The notes under the pieces are model-generated. The model saw nothing but the letters and a program-made list of their open reading frames with translations. It did not search any database and was not told the origin of the DNA. A DNA stretch of 64,000 nt from JBFJKD01 sp038106145 (lineage in GTDB: Bacteria; Pseudomonadota; Gammaproteobacteria; Pseudomonadales; Porticoccaceae), in NCBI GenBank assembly GCA_038106145.1, contig JAYODD010000002.1, positions 1-64,000 on the forward strand, written 5' to 3'. This document shows positions 17,290-24,664 of the stretch, piece by piece (the stretch's first letter is position 1; each line of letters starts with the position of its first letter). The translations under genes were made by a program, and so were the position numbers.

Positions 17290-18252
17290 ATGGACTATAC
17301 ACGTAGTACGGCAAAGCAATGGGCGCAGGAAAATGTGAAAGGGATGTTCAATTGCCCTGTCACGCCGATGAACCCAGATTTTACGTTTAACGAAGCGGGT
17401 ATTCGTTCAAATATCGAAGCGTTTATTGAAATGGGTGTGGACGGCCTGGTGGTCGGCGGGTTTATCGCCGAGTGCTGGAACGTGACCCTCGCCGACTGGT
17501 ATCGCTACCACGAAATCGTCGCCGACGCGGTTAAGGGGCGTATCGGTCTGTGGTCCATTGTGCTCGATCCCAGCGTGCATCAGTGTGTTGAAAAAATGAA
17601 TCGCCTGGAAAAACTGGGCTATGACGGCGCCGAGGTGATGAACCCGTCCGTGCAATTGCGCACCGACAACGAAGTGTATAACTGGTTTAAGTATCTGACC
17701 GACAACTCCAACCTCGCCGTTGCCCTGTATCGCACGCCGGTGTCCGGCAAAGTGCTGGGCTGGGATTTGATGAAACGTCTGGCGGATATCGATACCGTGG
17801 TGGGTACCAAGCAAGGCGTCATGAACCGTGCCGAATCCCTGAAACTGCGCAGTCTGCTGCGCGATGATTTTATTGTGTCGGATCCGTTTGAAGGAAATTT
17901 TGCCGACGATTTACGTCGCGGCGGCCAGGTGGTGTTTGGCGAACTGTCGTACATTATTTACGGCAAAAAACGCCACCTTATTAACGAATACCGGGCGTTG
18001 TCCGCCCAGGGTAAGTGGGAGGAGGCATTCAAAAAATCCGAAGAGCTGGCCCCGGTACGGGAACTGTATAACGATGTGTTTATCTGGGAAGTAATCAATA
18101 CCTTCACCTACGCCAGTGCCCTGGCCAGTATGAAAGCCTGGTTTGAAGCGATTGGACTGGAAGCGGGTCCGATTATACCGCCCGTGGAGCAATGCAAACC
18201 GGAGTTGCGCGAGCGTATCGTCTCCAGCCTGAAAACCCTTGGGGTTTCCTGA
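17290..18252 (+). CDS. DapA-superfamily class I aldolase/hydratase-aldolase
   Basis: A 320-residue (beta/alpha)8 enzyme of the dihydrodipicolinate synthase superfamily. The Schiff-base Lys fits Lys174 in GTKQG and the conserved Tyr fits Tyr147 in ALYRTP. It is clearly different from the NahE/PhdJ-like enzyme at 39712, which has AKYIG and YANPEAFKF. It is divergent from an aldehyde dehydrogenase and 38 bases ahead of a ketopantoate reductase-like gene. This fits cleavage of an arylidene pyruvate or another 2-oxo acid, but the substrate is unknown. GGGGAGA precedes the ATG. Confidence 0.75.
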   Translation: MDYTRSTAKQWAQENVKGMFNCPVTPMNPDFTFNEAGIRSNIEAFIEMGVDGLVVGGFIAECWNVTLADWYRYHEIVADAVKGRIGLWSIVLDPSVHQCVEKMNRLEKLGYDGAEVMNPSVQLRTDNEVYNWFKYLTDNSNLAVALYRTPVSGKVLGWDLMKRLADIDTVVGTKQGVMNRAESLKLRSLLRDDFIVSDPFEGNFADDLRRGGQVVFGELSYIIYGKKRHLINEYRALSAQGKWEEAFKKSEELAPVRELYNDVFIWEVINTFTYASALASMKAWFEAIGLEAGPIIPPVEQCKPELRERIVSSLKTLGVS

Positions 18253-18290
18253 GTAATTTTCCTCAATCGTATTGACGGGGACGGTGGTGC

Positions 18291-19304
18291 ATGAGTAAGA
18301 AGTTACATGTTTGCATACACGGCGCGGGTGGCCTGGGTTCGGTGCTGGGTGGGCGCTTGGCTCGCGCCGGACATCAGGTGACGTTGATCGGGCGCCCCGC
18401 GCACATGGAAGCCATACAGGCCAACGGGCTCAAGGTGAGCGGGCGCGAGGAATTTATCGTCAGAGATAATCTGCGCTGTACCACGCACCCCGATCAGGTG
18501 CAGGGCGATATCGATTACTACATTTTGTTGACCAAACAAAAGGCGATGGCGGGTGCGCTGGCGGACGCGGCTGTCTTAAATGATCGCGTGCGGGTGGCGT
18601 TGACCTTGCAAAATGGAGTGGGCAAGGAGGCGCAGTTAATAACCGCGTTTGGCGCAGAGCGGGTTATCGGCGGCTCTATCATGGAAGGTGGCACACTCAT
18701 CGCGCCAGGGCACACACTCAACCATGTCACCACACCAACCACCGCCTATTTCGGCGAGTTGCAGGGCGGCACATCCGAGCGCACCGAAACCCTGGCGGCG
18801 GCGTTTTGCGAAGCCGGGTTAGGAGCCAAAGCGGTGACGGACATCCAGCACGTATTGTGGGAAAAAGTCGTGCAGGTGGGTGGTGCGTCGGCCTGGTCCG
18901 CCAGTACGTTGGTAGGGAATCCCGAACTGGATTTTTCCGACGGATTTTCCTGTCAGGTGGGCGCGGAACATTATGTCACCATCGCCAAGGAATTACTGGC
19001 GATCTACGCAGGGCTGGGGTACGAACCGCAAAATTTTTACGCGCCGCTATCATTCCTCAAACAAATTCACGAGTCGGATTTTGACGGTGCCGTGGCTCAC
19101 TGTATCGAGTTGGGCAAGTTTTTTAAAACCAAACCCAAGGGTGTGCGCACATCCATGCACGAGGATGTGCTGGCGGGTCGCACTACCGAGATCGACGCAA
19201 TTATTTTGCCACTGCTACAGCAGGCCGAACGGCTGGGGATCGCGGTGCCAACGGTGTTGGGCGCCTATCGGGTGATTAAAACTCTGGACATCTACGCCAA
19301 ATAA
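18291..19304 (+). CDS. Ketopantoate reductase family (PanE/ApbA) oxidoreductase
   Basis: A 337-residue NAD(P)-dependent dehydrogenase. The N-terminal nucleotide motif GAGGLGSVLGG is at 11-21, and a helical C-terminal domain carries the conserved KPKGVRTSMHED block typical of ApbA-C. The family reduces 2-oxo acids such as ketopantoate. Directly after a DapA-type aldolase, it may instead act on a 2-oxo intermediate of aromatic catabolism. Biosynthetic panE is usually not in such a context. A likely terminator follows at 19333-19374. Confidence 0.78.
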   Translation: MSKKLHVCIHGAGGLGSVLGGRLARAGHQVTLIGRPAHMEAIQANGLKVSGREEFIVRDNLRCTTHPDQVQGDIDYYILLTKQKAMAGALADAAVLNDRVRVALTLQNGVGKEAQLITAFGAERVIGGSIMEGGTLIAPGHTLNHVTTPTTAYFGELQGGTSERTETLAAAFCEAGLGAKAVTDIQHVLWEKVVQVGGASAWSASTLVGNPELDFSDGFSCQVGAEHYVTIAKELLAIYAGLGYEPQNFYAPLSFLKQIHESDFDGAVAHCIELGKFFKTKPKGVRTSMHEDVLAGRTTEIDAIILPLLQQAERLGIAVPTVLGAYRVIKTLDIYAK

Positions 19305-19332
19305 ATTAGTGTCGATTGTTCTGGGGCGGTAT

Positions 19333-19374
19333 AAAAGTTGGTGAAGCGGCTCGTCGTGGGCCGCGCCAACTTTT
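19333..19374 (+). terminator. Hairpin terminator after the PanE-like gene
   Basis: AAAAGTTGG at 19333-19341 pairs with CCAACTTTT at 19366-19374, with an inner GCGGC/GCCGC stem. The flanking A and T tracts would let it work on both strands. Confidence 0.65.
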
Positions 19375-19490
19375 AATCGAATCGATACGCCAATCTTTAT
19401 ATCCCCACTTCACCGGGTGCAAAGCTCCCCAGCCCGGGGTTCAGGAGCCTGTGCGTTACCGGGCTTCGCGCTACCTGGTTCTTAACGACA

Positions 19491-20009
19491 TTAATTGAGT
19501 CGTGTTAATTCGATAACCGGAATTAGTCGCCTGGTGCGCGACTGATAGTCCGCGAACACCGGCACATTTGTGCAAATTTGTTGAAACAGTCGATTGCGTT
19601 CTTCTCCTTCAATGACCGTTGCCTTTGCGATAAAACTTTCCCCATCTTTTTCAACCAGGCATTCGGGCTTGTGCAGCAGGTTATGAAACCAGGGTGGATG
19701 GCGGTCGGCACCGCCCATGGAGGCGACAATCAATAGTCTTTCTTCGATGGTGTGGCAGGCCAGGGGTACGGTGCCCTGATTGCCGGTTTTCGCGCCTGTG
19801 GTGGTAATGATCAGCGCGCTGGCGGTTTCCAGCTCCCCCGGCACCCGGCCCTGGTTGTCCCGCAGGGTCTTGATAAACGCTTCGTTAAAATCTTTCGTGT
19901 GGGAGCGTTCCATGTCCCACGCTTTCGTTCCCGGGCCATCGGACGCGCGAATTTCCGCAGCGAGCTTATGGATGCCCGACCAATTCAGTTCTGTTTTTTT
20001 CTGTGCCAT
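19491..20009 (-). CDS. DDN/deazaflavin-dependent nitroreductase family protein
   Basis: A 172-residue split beta-barrel protein of the nitroreductase/F420H2-dependent quinone reductase (DDN, DUF385) family. The central block ALIITTTGAKTGNQGTVPL and the following GGADRHPPWFHNL segment are typical. The best-studied members use coenzyme F420, but many proteobacterial homologues have no known cofactor. No F420 biosynthesis gene is visible here. It lies upstream of the racemase gene on the same strand. The role in this locus is unknown. Confidence 0.78.
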   Translation of the reverse strand: MAQKKTELNWSGIHKLAAEIRASDGPGTKAWDMERSHTKDFNEAFIKTLRDNQGRVPGELETASALIITTTGAKTGNQGTVPLACHTIEERLLIVASMGGADRHPPWFHNLLHKPECLVEKDGESFIAKATVIEGEERNRLFQQICTNVPVFADYQSRTRRLIPVIELTRLN

Positions 20010-20118
20010 GTGGTTCCCTCCAGGTTCTACGTAGCAGGTTTAATTAACATGTACAGGTATAGGCTAACTTTTCCCGTGGCGCAAACCCTGCTGTCCTGCG
20101 TAAAAACGGTATCGACAA

Positions 20119-20811
20119 TTATTGCGTTGCGAATGCCACGGCTTTTTCGGCGTGTATAAGGGTTGTGTCGTACAGTCTCACGCCGGTGTCCCCCTGACTG
20201 ACCAGCATGCCAATTTCCGTGCAGCCGAGAATGACCGCCTGCGCGCCGCGGTTGGCGAGATCATCAATAATACGCAGGTAATCAGCTTTCGCGGCAGCAG
20301 TGGTGTGCCCCAGACACAGCTCGTTATAGATCACATCGTGAACAGTGCCTCTGTCTTTAGTGCCGGGGATCAATACCTCCAGGCCGTATTTTTCCGCGAG
20401 TCTGCCTTTGTAAAAATCCTGTTCCATGGTGAACGCCGTGCCGAGCAGGCCAACGGTTTTAATGCCGTCCCGTAGCAACACTTCTGCCGTGGCATCGGCA
20501 ATATGGAGCAGGGGAATATGTATAGCCGCTTCGATATCGGCTGCCACCTTATGCATGGTGTTGGTGCAGATCACCAGACAATCCGCCCCAGCCGCCTCAA
20601 CACTGCGTGCCGCCGCGCCAAGAATTGCCGCCGTGCCAGCCCAGTCACCGGCGTGCTGAAGTTTTTCAATGGGCTCAAAATCGACGCTGTACAGCGCGAT
20701 TTTGGCGGAGTGCAATCCGCCCAGTTCGCGTTTTACGCCCTCGTTAATCGCCCGGTAATAGGTGACAGTGCTTTCCCAGCTCATACCGCCCAATAACCCG
20801 ATGGTTTTCAT
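20119..20811 (-). CDS. Aspartate/glutamate racemase family protein (YgeA-like)
   Basis: A 230-residue cofactor-independent racemase. The two catalytic thiols lie in CTNTMHK (about residue 82) and GCTEI (about residue 196), with the opening GLLGGMSWESTVTYY. Family members racemise aspartate, glutamate or other amino acids. Relatives such as hydantoin racemase and maleate isomerase act on other acids, so a catabolic role cannot be excluded. It is the last gene before the mobile island. Confidence 0.82.
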   Translation of the reverse strand: MKTIGLLGGMSWESTVTYYRAINEGVKRELGGLHSAKIALYSVDFEPIEKLQHAGDWAGTAAILGAAARSVEAAGADCLVICTNTMHKVAADIEAAIHIPLLHIADATAEVLLRDGIKTVGLLGTAFTMEQDFYKGRLAEKYGLEVLIPGTKDRGTVHDVIYNELCLGHTTAAAKADYLRIIDDLANRGAQAVILGCTEIGMLVSQGDTGVRLYDTTLIHAEKAVAFATQ

Positions 20812-21114
20812 GCTCTCTCCGTACGTATTTTTAAATCCAGACCGTTAAGGTAAGCGGCGGCAAAGATACTCATATGGCTTGCAAGGGGGCCGATGCATCG
20901 TAAGGGCCAGTATATCTAAAATAGTCGAGTGCGGATGAAGTGCGTTCATCTGGGCCTCCGACAAATTACGCGCTTTATTCCTATAAATTTCAGAACGTTA
21001 TGGAGTTATTAGCGATGCGCAATTTGGCAACATATATTGCACTCGTTCAGTTAAGTGTGAAAACGCTACATAATTGAGCACCCGCGTCAGATCTTGGGAG
21101 TGTTTATCTACCTA

Positions 21115-21136
21115 TTGATTTTTCCTTAAAAATCAA
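21115..21136 (+). terminator. Stem-loop inside cassette 0
   Basis: TTGATTTTT at 21115-21123 pairs perfectly with AAAAATCAA at 21128-21136 around a 4-base loop. It may be a terminator or a structured RNA end. There is no extra T tract beyond the stem. Confidence 0.4.
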
Positions 21137-21149
21137 GCTATTGTGGCAT

Positions 21150-21274
21150 CCATAACGAATGAGTCAGGGAAAGATATGTTACACCTGTACGCTTATGTCC
21201 AAATACGGGTACATCTTGCACACCTGCACGTGTTGCGAACATATATCGCACGTGGCGTTCATTAATAGTTAGCT
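21150..21274 (+). other. attC recombination site of cassette 0 (long type, 125 bp)
   Basis: The site opens with CCATAAC, the inverse of the cassette's own left core GTTATGG, and closes with the core GTTAGCT. The flanks also pair (TAAC with GTTA, and AATGA with TCATT). The length is like the long Vibrio-type attC repeats. Its central part is repeated in diverged form at 25909-25996. Confidence 0.72.
21164..21249 (+). repeat. Long repeat, copy A (about 86 bp)
   Basis: From TCAGGGAAAGATATG to ATATCGC this segment aligns with 25909-25996. By eye about three quarters or more of positions agree, including an uninterrupted TGCACACCTGCACG. Copy A sits inside the attC site of cassette 0. Confidence 0.75.
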
Positions 21275-22511
21275 TTGCAAGAAAAAGAATCATGGAGATA
21301 TTATGACTGAGAAAGATGAAGCAGAAAGAATTGAAAAAGCAAAGCAGCGTAAGGCCCGGAAACAAAGACCATTTCCTGCTTGTTCATTTACAGAAGCTAT
21401 GGAACTTGCTCAATCCGTTCTTGAATATGGTTCAGGTCAAGCTGTTCGAAGAATAAGCGTTTTTGATCACATAGGTAAATCACCTGAAAGTGGACCTTCT
21501 AGACAATGGATTACGAACGCTAATAAGTACGGCCTCATAAAAGGGGGTTATCAAGCCGAACATCTGGAGCTCACTCCTGATGGCGCAAAAGCAGTAGATG
21601 ATGAACTCTCAAAAAGAGAACAAACAAAAGCGAGAATAAAATTAGCAATTGAAGATATTCCTATATTCAAGGGGCTCTTTGAGCGCTTTTCCGGTAATAA
21701 ACTCCCTGCTCGTGCCGCACTTGTTGACGCTGCTAAGGACCTAGATATATCGGAAGATTTTGCAGAAGAAGCGGTAGACACCTTCATCGTAAATATTCGC
21801 GATCTTGGGCTTCTACAAACCCTCTCGGGTGCTGAGCGTATTATTTCGGTTGATCATTTATTAGATACATTACCTACTAGCCAACAAACACCCAGAACAC
21901 CAAGCACACAAACCCATACCCATACGGGTGGTCATCTTGTCACTCTTGAGCAAGCAAACTTTGAAAATACATGTTTCTACATAACACCTATAGGTGATGA
22001 GGGGAGTGAGCATAGAAAACACTCAGATCTATTTTTGGGATCTATAGTTGAACCAGCCCTCGAACAATTCGGTTTGCAAGTAATACGTGCTGATGCAATT
22101 GATAAGCCGGGAGTTATTACACGACAGATCATTGATTACTTACTTAGGGCTAGATTGGTTATTGCAGACCTTTCCTATCACAACCCTAATGTCTTTTATG
22201 AATTGGCAATTCGGCATGCTGCCAGACTCCCAGTTGTTCAAATAATTAGAGCAGCAGACAGAATACCATTCGACTTAAATCAAGTTAGAACGGTAAAGAT
22301 TGACACTTCAGATATTTTTAGTTTGGTACCAAAAATAGACACATATAGATCGGAAATCGCCAATCAAGTTAGGCGAGCTTTAGATAACCCAGACTCAGTA
22401 GATAACCCGATAACAACCTTTTATCCAAATTTAAAGGTTCAAATAGATGCATAAAAAAGCTAACAATTCCATCAAACCGACGCCAAAAATCGGCGCGGCT
22501 TATGGAAAACG
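21269..22511 (+). mobile_element. Integron gene cassette 1
   Basis: The cassette starts after the G of GTTAGCT (21268-21274) and ends at the G of GTTATAT (22511-22517). Its attC begins with AGCTAAC at 22458-22464, the exact inverse of its own left core, as cassette circularisation requires. Base composition is AT-rich compared with the flanking catabolic genes. It carries one gene in the usual orientation. Confidence 0.85.
21303..22454 (+). CDS. Predicted TIR/nucleoside deoxyribosyltransferase-like protein with N-terminal helical domain
   Basis: A 383-residue protein. Residues 1-27 are very basic and charged. About 28-190 look like two winged-helix-type helical modules, one ending in LELTPDGAKAVDDEL. 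A Thr/His-rich linker spans about 190-212. The C-terminal domain begins with FYITPIGDEGSEHRKHSD at 225-242 and carries VIADLSYHNPNVFYEL at 286-301. The Asp-Leu and the Glu300 of the last motif match the active-site pattern of nucleoside deoxyribosyltransferase-fold and TIR-like NAD-processing domains. Such domains are common in prokaryotic conflict systems, so an antiphage effector role is plausible but inferred. GGAG precedes the ATG. The gene fills cassette 1. Confidence 0.6.
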   Translation: MTEKDEAERIEKAKQRKARKQRPFPACSFTEAMELAQSVLEYGSGQAVRRISVFDHIGKSPESGPSRQWITNANKYGLIKGGYQAEHLELTPDGAKAVDDELSKREQTKARIKLAIEDIPIFKGLFERFSGNKLPARAALVDAAKDLDISEDFAEEAVDTFIVNIRDLGLLQTLSGAERIISVDHLLDTLPTSQQTPRTPSTQTHTHTGGHLVTLEQANFENTCFYITPIGDEGSEHRKHSDLFLGSIVEPALEQFGLQVIRADAIDKPGVITRQIIDYLLRARLVIADLSYHNPNVFYELAIRHAARLPVVQIIRAADRIPFDLNQVRTVKIDTSDIFSLVPKIDTYRSEIANQVRRALDNPDSVDNPITTFYPNLKVQIDA

Positions 22512-22517
22512 TTATAT
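22458..22517 (+). other. attC recombination site of cassette 1 (60 bp)
   Basis: AGCTAAC opens the site and GTTATAT closes it. Between them TTCCAT pairs with ATGGAA, and CCGACGCC pairs with GGCGCGG around an AT-rich loop, which gives the imperfect hairpin with bulges expected of attC. AGCTAAC is the inverse of the cassette's left core GTTAGCT. Confidence 0.88.
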
Positions 22518-22530
22518 TCTGTAAAAACTT

Positions 22531-23271
22531 ATGCAATTACCTGGAAAAATTAGAAAAGCATTTAACGATGAGCTCTTTGGGATAATTAATCCAGAAGGTG
22601 GCAAGGACAATGAGATTAAATATGACCCAAAGAAAGCTATGCATATTGTCTTTGACAGGATTATTGCCATAACAGAAATAAATGAGATTGAGAAAGAAAT
22701 CGAAACTATTCTTGATCGACTGGGAACAGTAAATACATTTTTAATAAAGGCTTACTCCATTGAAGAACTAGTAATTGGAGTCAAGCACTATTTAATTGCA
22801 TGGTCTACCTTAAAAGATCTCATGATAAATCTTATTAATGTTTGCTTCGACTTGGGGATCCATGAAACTGATTTGAGTCACGGAATTGTTATGCGCAATA
22901 AAAAAGTAAAAAACTCAAACATTCCTAAAATAATAAAATCACACCAAAAATCAATAGATGTTCAATATACTGACAAACAAAGGAATGATGCCATTCACCG
23001 AGGCAAACTACTAGACGACGAAATAAATAAGTTTCGAGCCCGTTATAACAAGCTTTTTTCTAGAAAATATGGCTTATTAAACCCAGAGCCAATATCTGAT
23101 GATGAATTTAAAGAAGAGCAGAAAAAACTTAATTTTGAGCTCAAAGAATTAGCCGAATCAAAGAAAAAAGAATATTCTGAGCATTATATAAAAACAATGG
23201 AATTAAACATTAATATAGTAAAAGAATTAGCCAAAGTAACTGCTGATGAAATTCTCAGTAACAGAATATAA
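22531..23271 (+). CDS. Hypothetical helical protein with RX4H (HEPN-like) motif
   Basis: A 246-residue, AT-rich, nearly all-helical and charged protein with no family I can name. RNDAIH at residues 151-156 fits the RX4-6H motif of HEPN ribonuclease domains and is followed by RGKLLDDEI, as in several HEPN-type proteins. A coiled-coil-like charged helix follows (about 195-230). There is no good ribosome binding site before the ATG, which is common for cassette genes. The stop codon lies within the R'' box of the attC, a tight fit usual for cassettes. A toxin or defence ribonuclease is possible; the evidence is one short motif plus context. Confidence 0.45.
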   Translation: MQLPGKIRKAFNDELFGIINPEGGKDNEIKYDPKKAMHIVFDRIIAITEINEIEKEIETILDRLGTVNTFLIKAYSIEELVIGVKHYLIAWSTLKDLMINLINVCFDLGIHETDLSHGIVMRNKKVKNSNIPKIIKSHQKSIDVQYTDKQRNDAIHRGKLLDDEINKFRARYNKLFSRKYGLLNPEPISDDEFKEEQKKLNFELKELAESKKKEYSEHYIKTMELNINIVKELAKVTADEILSNRI

Positions 23272-23291
23272 CAAATCAACCAAGCCGACGC
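23266..23291 (+). other. Truncated attC of cassette 2
   Basis: ATATAAC followed by AAATCAACCAAGCCGACGC is the left arm of an attC. Its GCCGACGC block resembles CCGACGCC of the site at 22458. The right arm is missing because the IS3 element begins here. Confidence 0.75.
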
Positions 23292-24286
23292 TGATCTTCC
23301 CCCGCTTTAACGGACACCAACATCTAACAGGTGAGGTGTCCAATGCCGAAATACACAAAACCCAGAAAGACGTGGCAGTACTCAAATGAATTCAAAGTCA
23401 AAGCTGTTCAGTTAAGCCTGATCGATGATGTTCAGGTTAAAGAGGTGGCTGATGCTCTCGACATACATCCATTCATGCTGTCACGATGGCGAAAAGAATA
23501 TCGTGAAGGTAAGATNNNNNNNNNNACGAATGTTTCCTCGAAACAAGAAAAAGAACTTTCGAAAGTTAAACGGCTAGAAGCTGAGAATCGAAAACTGAAG
23601 CAAGAGGTCGACCTACTAAAAAAGTGGCAACGGTATCTTGCGGAGGAACATCAGCAAGATATCGATTCATCGAGAGATTCGAATTAGATTTGGGGATCAA
23701 GTCACTGTGCGCATGGCTTGGTGTGTCGCGAAGTGGTTATTACGACTGGCGGAAGCGTGTAGATTCGAGTCGCACTTGTGAAGATGAAGCCTTAAAGATT
23801 GAAATCCAGAAAGTGTATGACAGCATCGAAGGGCGCTATGGCAGCCCGAGAATCTGGAAGGCCCTACAGAATCAAGGGGTTGCTGTCAGCAGAAAGCGCG
23901 TCGCCCGCTTGATGCAGGTGATGGGCTTAATCGCACGCGTTACGCGAGTAACCTATCGAGCACCCGGCATGAGGCGTTTCCTTTCCTCTGGCGAGAATCT
24001 AAGATCGGATGGTGAGGTGCCTGATGCAAAGAATAAAGTATGGGTTGCCGATGTGACATATCTTAAAGTGAAAAATCAGTGGCATTACTTGTCAGCGGCT
24101 ATGGATCTTCACTCTCGCCGCATTGTCGGTTGGAGCCTGGATACAAAGAGAACGACGGAAGTTACCAAGCGAACATTGGCAACGGCTATAAAGAAAAGAA
24201 AGCCGGAGAAGGGACTTATGCTGCATACAGACAGAGGTGTTGAATACCGAGGAGCAGAATACCAGAGGGATCTTAAGCGACATCAT
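23292..24286 (+). mobile_element. IS3-family insertion sequence, right end missing
   Basis: The left end runs from TGATCTTCCCCCGC to GGACACC. OrfA and OrfB follow with an A6G slippery run at 23618-23624 between them, the usual set-up for -1 frameshifting in IS3 elements. OrfB stops matching the family at about 24286, where a GATATTTGGGGTCAG repeat begins, so the right third and the right inverted repeat are gone. A scaffold gap (23516-23525) lies in OrfA. The element has cut an attC site. Confidence 0.82.
23343..23687 (+). CDS. IS3-family transposase OrfA (contains 10-N gap)
   Basis: About 114 residues with a helix-turn-helix (FKVKAVQLS to DIHPFMLSRWRKEY) followed by a leucine-zipper-like segment (LEAENRKLKQEVDLL). 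This is the DNA-binding and dimerising part of IS3 transposases. The frame continues across the 10-N gap at 23516-23525. The ATG at 23343 is preferred to an upstream GTG at 23331. Confidence 0.85.
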   Translation: MPKYTKPRKTWQYSNEFKVKAVQLSLIDDVQVKEVADALDIHPFMLSRWRKEYREGKXXXXTNVSSKQEKELSKVKRLEAENRKLKQEVDLLKKWQRYLAEEHQQDIDSSRDSN

Positions 24287-24343
24287 GATATTTGGGGTCA
24301 GATGAAAAACTGTTATCAGGCAGCCGCGTTAATGCAACACTAA
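23624..24343 (+). pseudogene. IS3-family transposase OrfB, C-terminus replaced
   Basis: The integrase core has the HTH_21-like segment (RYGSPRIWKAL, KRVARLM), the first catalytic Asp in VADVTY and the second in HTDRGVEY. The third residue (Glu) and the rest of the domain are missing. After EYQRDLKRHH the frame reads 17 unrelated residues encoded by the inserted repeat and then stops. The transposase should be inactive. In an intact element it would be made as an OrfAB fusion by frameshifting at 23618-23624. Confidence 0.85.
24287..24312 (+). repeat. GGGGTCAG-type interspersed repeat, copy 1
   Basis: GATATTTGGGGTCAGAT followed by an A-rich run. Related copies begin at 24432 and 26639. The GGGTCAG core recurs inverted as CTGACCC at 24559-24565. 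This type of sequence commonly bounds REP-like or REP-associated transposase units. Copy 1 marks the point where the IS3 transposase gene is cut. Confidence 0.6.
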
Positions 24344-24566
24344 CGCGCTATTCTCAACAAAACCTGATTTGCCGAAAGAGTTATATCTGGTTTTTTAGCC
24401 AATCACCGCGATTTAAAGCTTGAGCACTCGGGATATTTGCGGTCAGATTAAACCTACCCCGAGATTCTTTTTTGGTGCGATGTATCACGCAACCCCACAC
24501 GGCAATGGTCAGGGGCACATCTATCTGGCCAAATAACGGCCCAGGCAAAAGTCAAGGCCTGACCCT
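24294..24566. mobile_element. Possible non-autonomous element bounded by GGGTCAG/CTGACCC
   Basis: About 273 bases without a credible gene lie between GGGGTCAG (24294) and an inverted CTGACCC (24559-24565) preceded by AAAAGTCAAGGC. A second direct copy of the repeat lies inside at 24432. It may be a small passenger of a REP-associated tyrosine transposase. This rests only on the short terminal match and is tentative. Confidence 0.3.
24432..24456 (+). repeat. GGGGTCAG-type interspersed repeat, copy 2
   Basis: GATATTTGCGGTCAGAT differs from copy 1 at one base over 17 positions. It lies in the 320-base stretch between the broken transposase gene and the cytochrome b561 gene, which otherwise shows nothing coding. 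Confidence 0.55.
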
Positions 24567-24664
24567 GATAACTGATAAAGTTCAACCAACTATCCGGTTG
24601 TTGCCTAAATGCCGGTTGTTGAATTTACCCGTTGCCAATCCTTAACAAATGGACCTTCAGCCTT

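Larger units (their letters stand above)
20998..21268 (+). mobile_element. Integron gene cassette 0 (no clear gene)
   Basis: The left junction is the core site GTTATGG at 20997-21003. The same seven bases recur in inverse as CCATAAC at 21150-21156, which opens this cassette's attC. The right junction is inside GTTAGCT at 21268-21274. The body holds only a possible 20-codon frame (21015-21077, with GGAG 9 bases upstream) and a perfect 9-bp stem-loop at 21115-21136. It is probably a cassette without a normal coding gene. Confidence 0.7.
22512..23291 (+). mobile_element. Integron gene cassette 2, 3' end lost to IS insertion
   Basis: It starts after the G of GTTATAT at 22511. Its attC begins with the exact inverse, ATATAAC, at 23266-23272. 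That attC breaks off after GCCGACGCT, where the IS3 element begins, and its second half was not found elsewhere. Composition is very AT-rich. Confidence 0.8.

Noticed and set aside
20812..24343. CRISPR array in the repeat-rich island
   Set aside because: The repeats are few, diverged and unevenly spaced; no regular repeat-spacer pattern and no cas gene are present.
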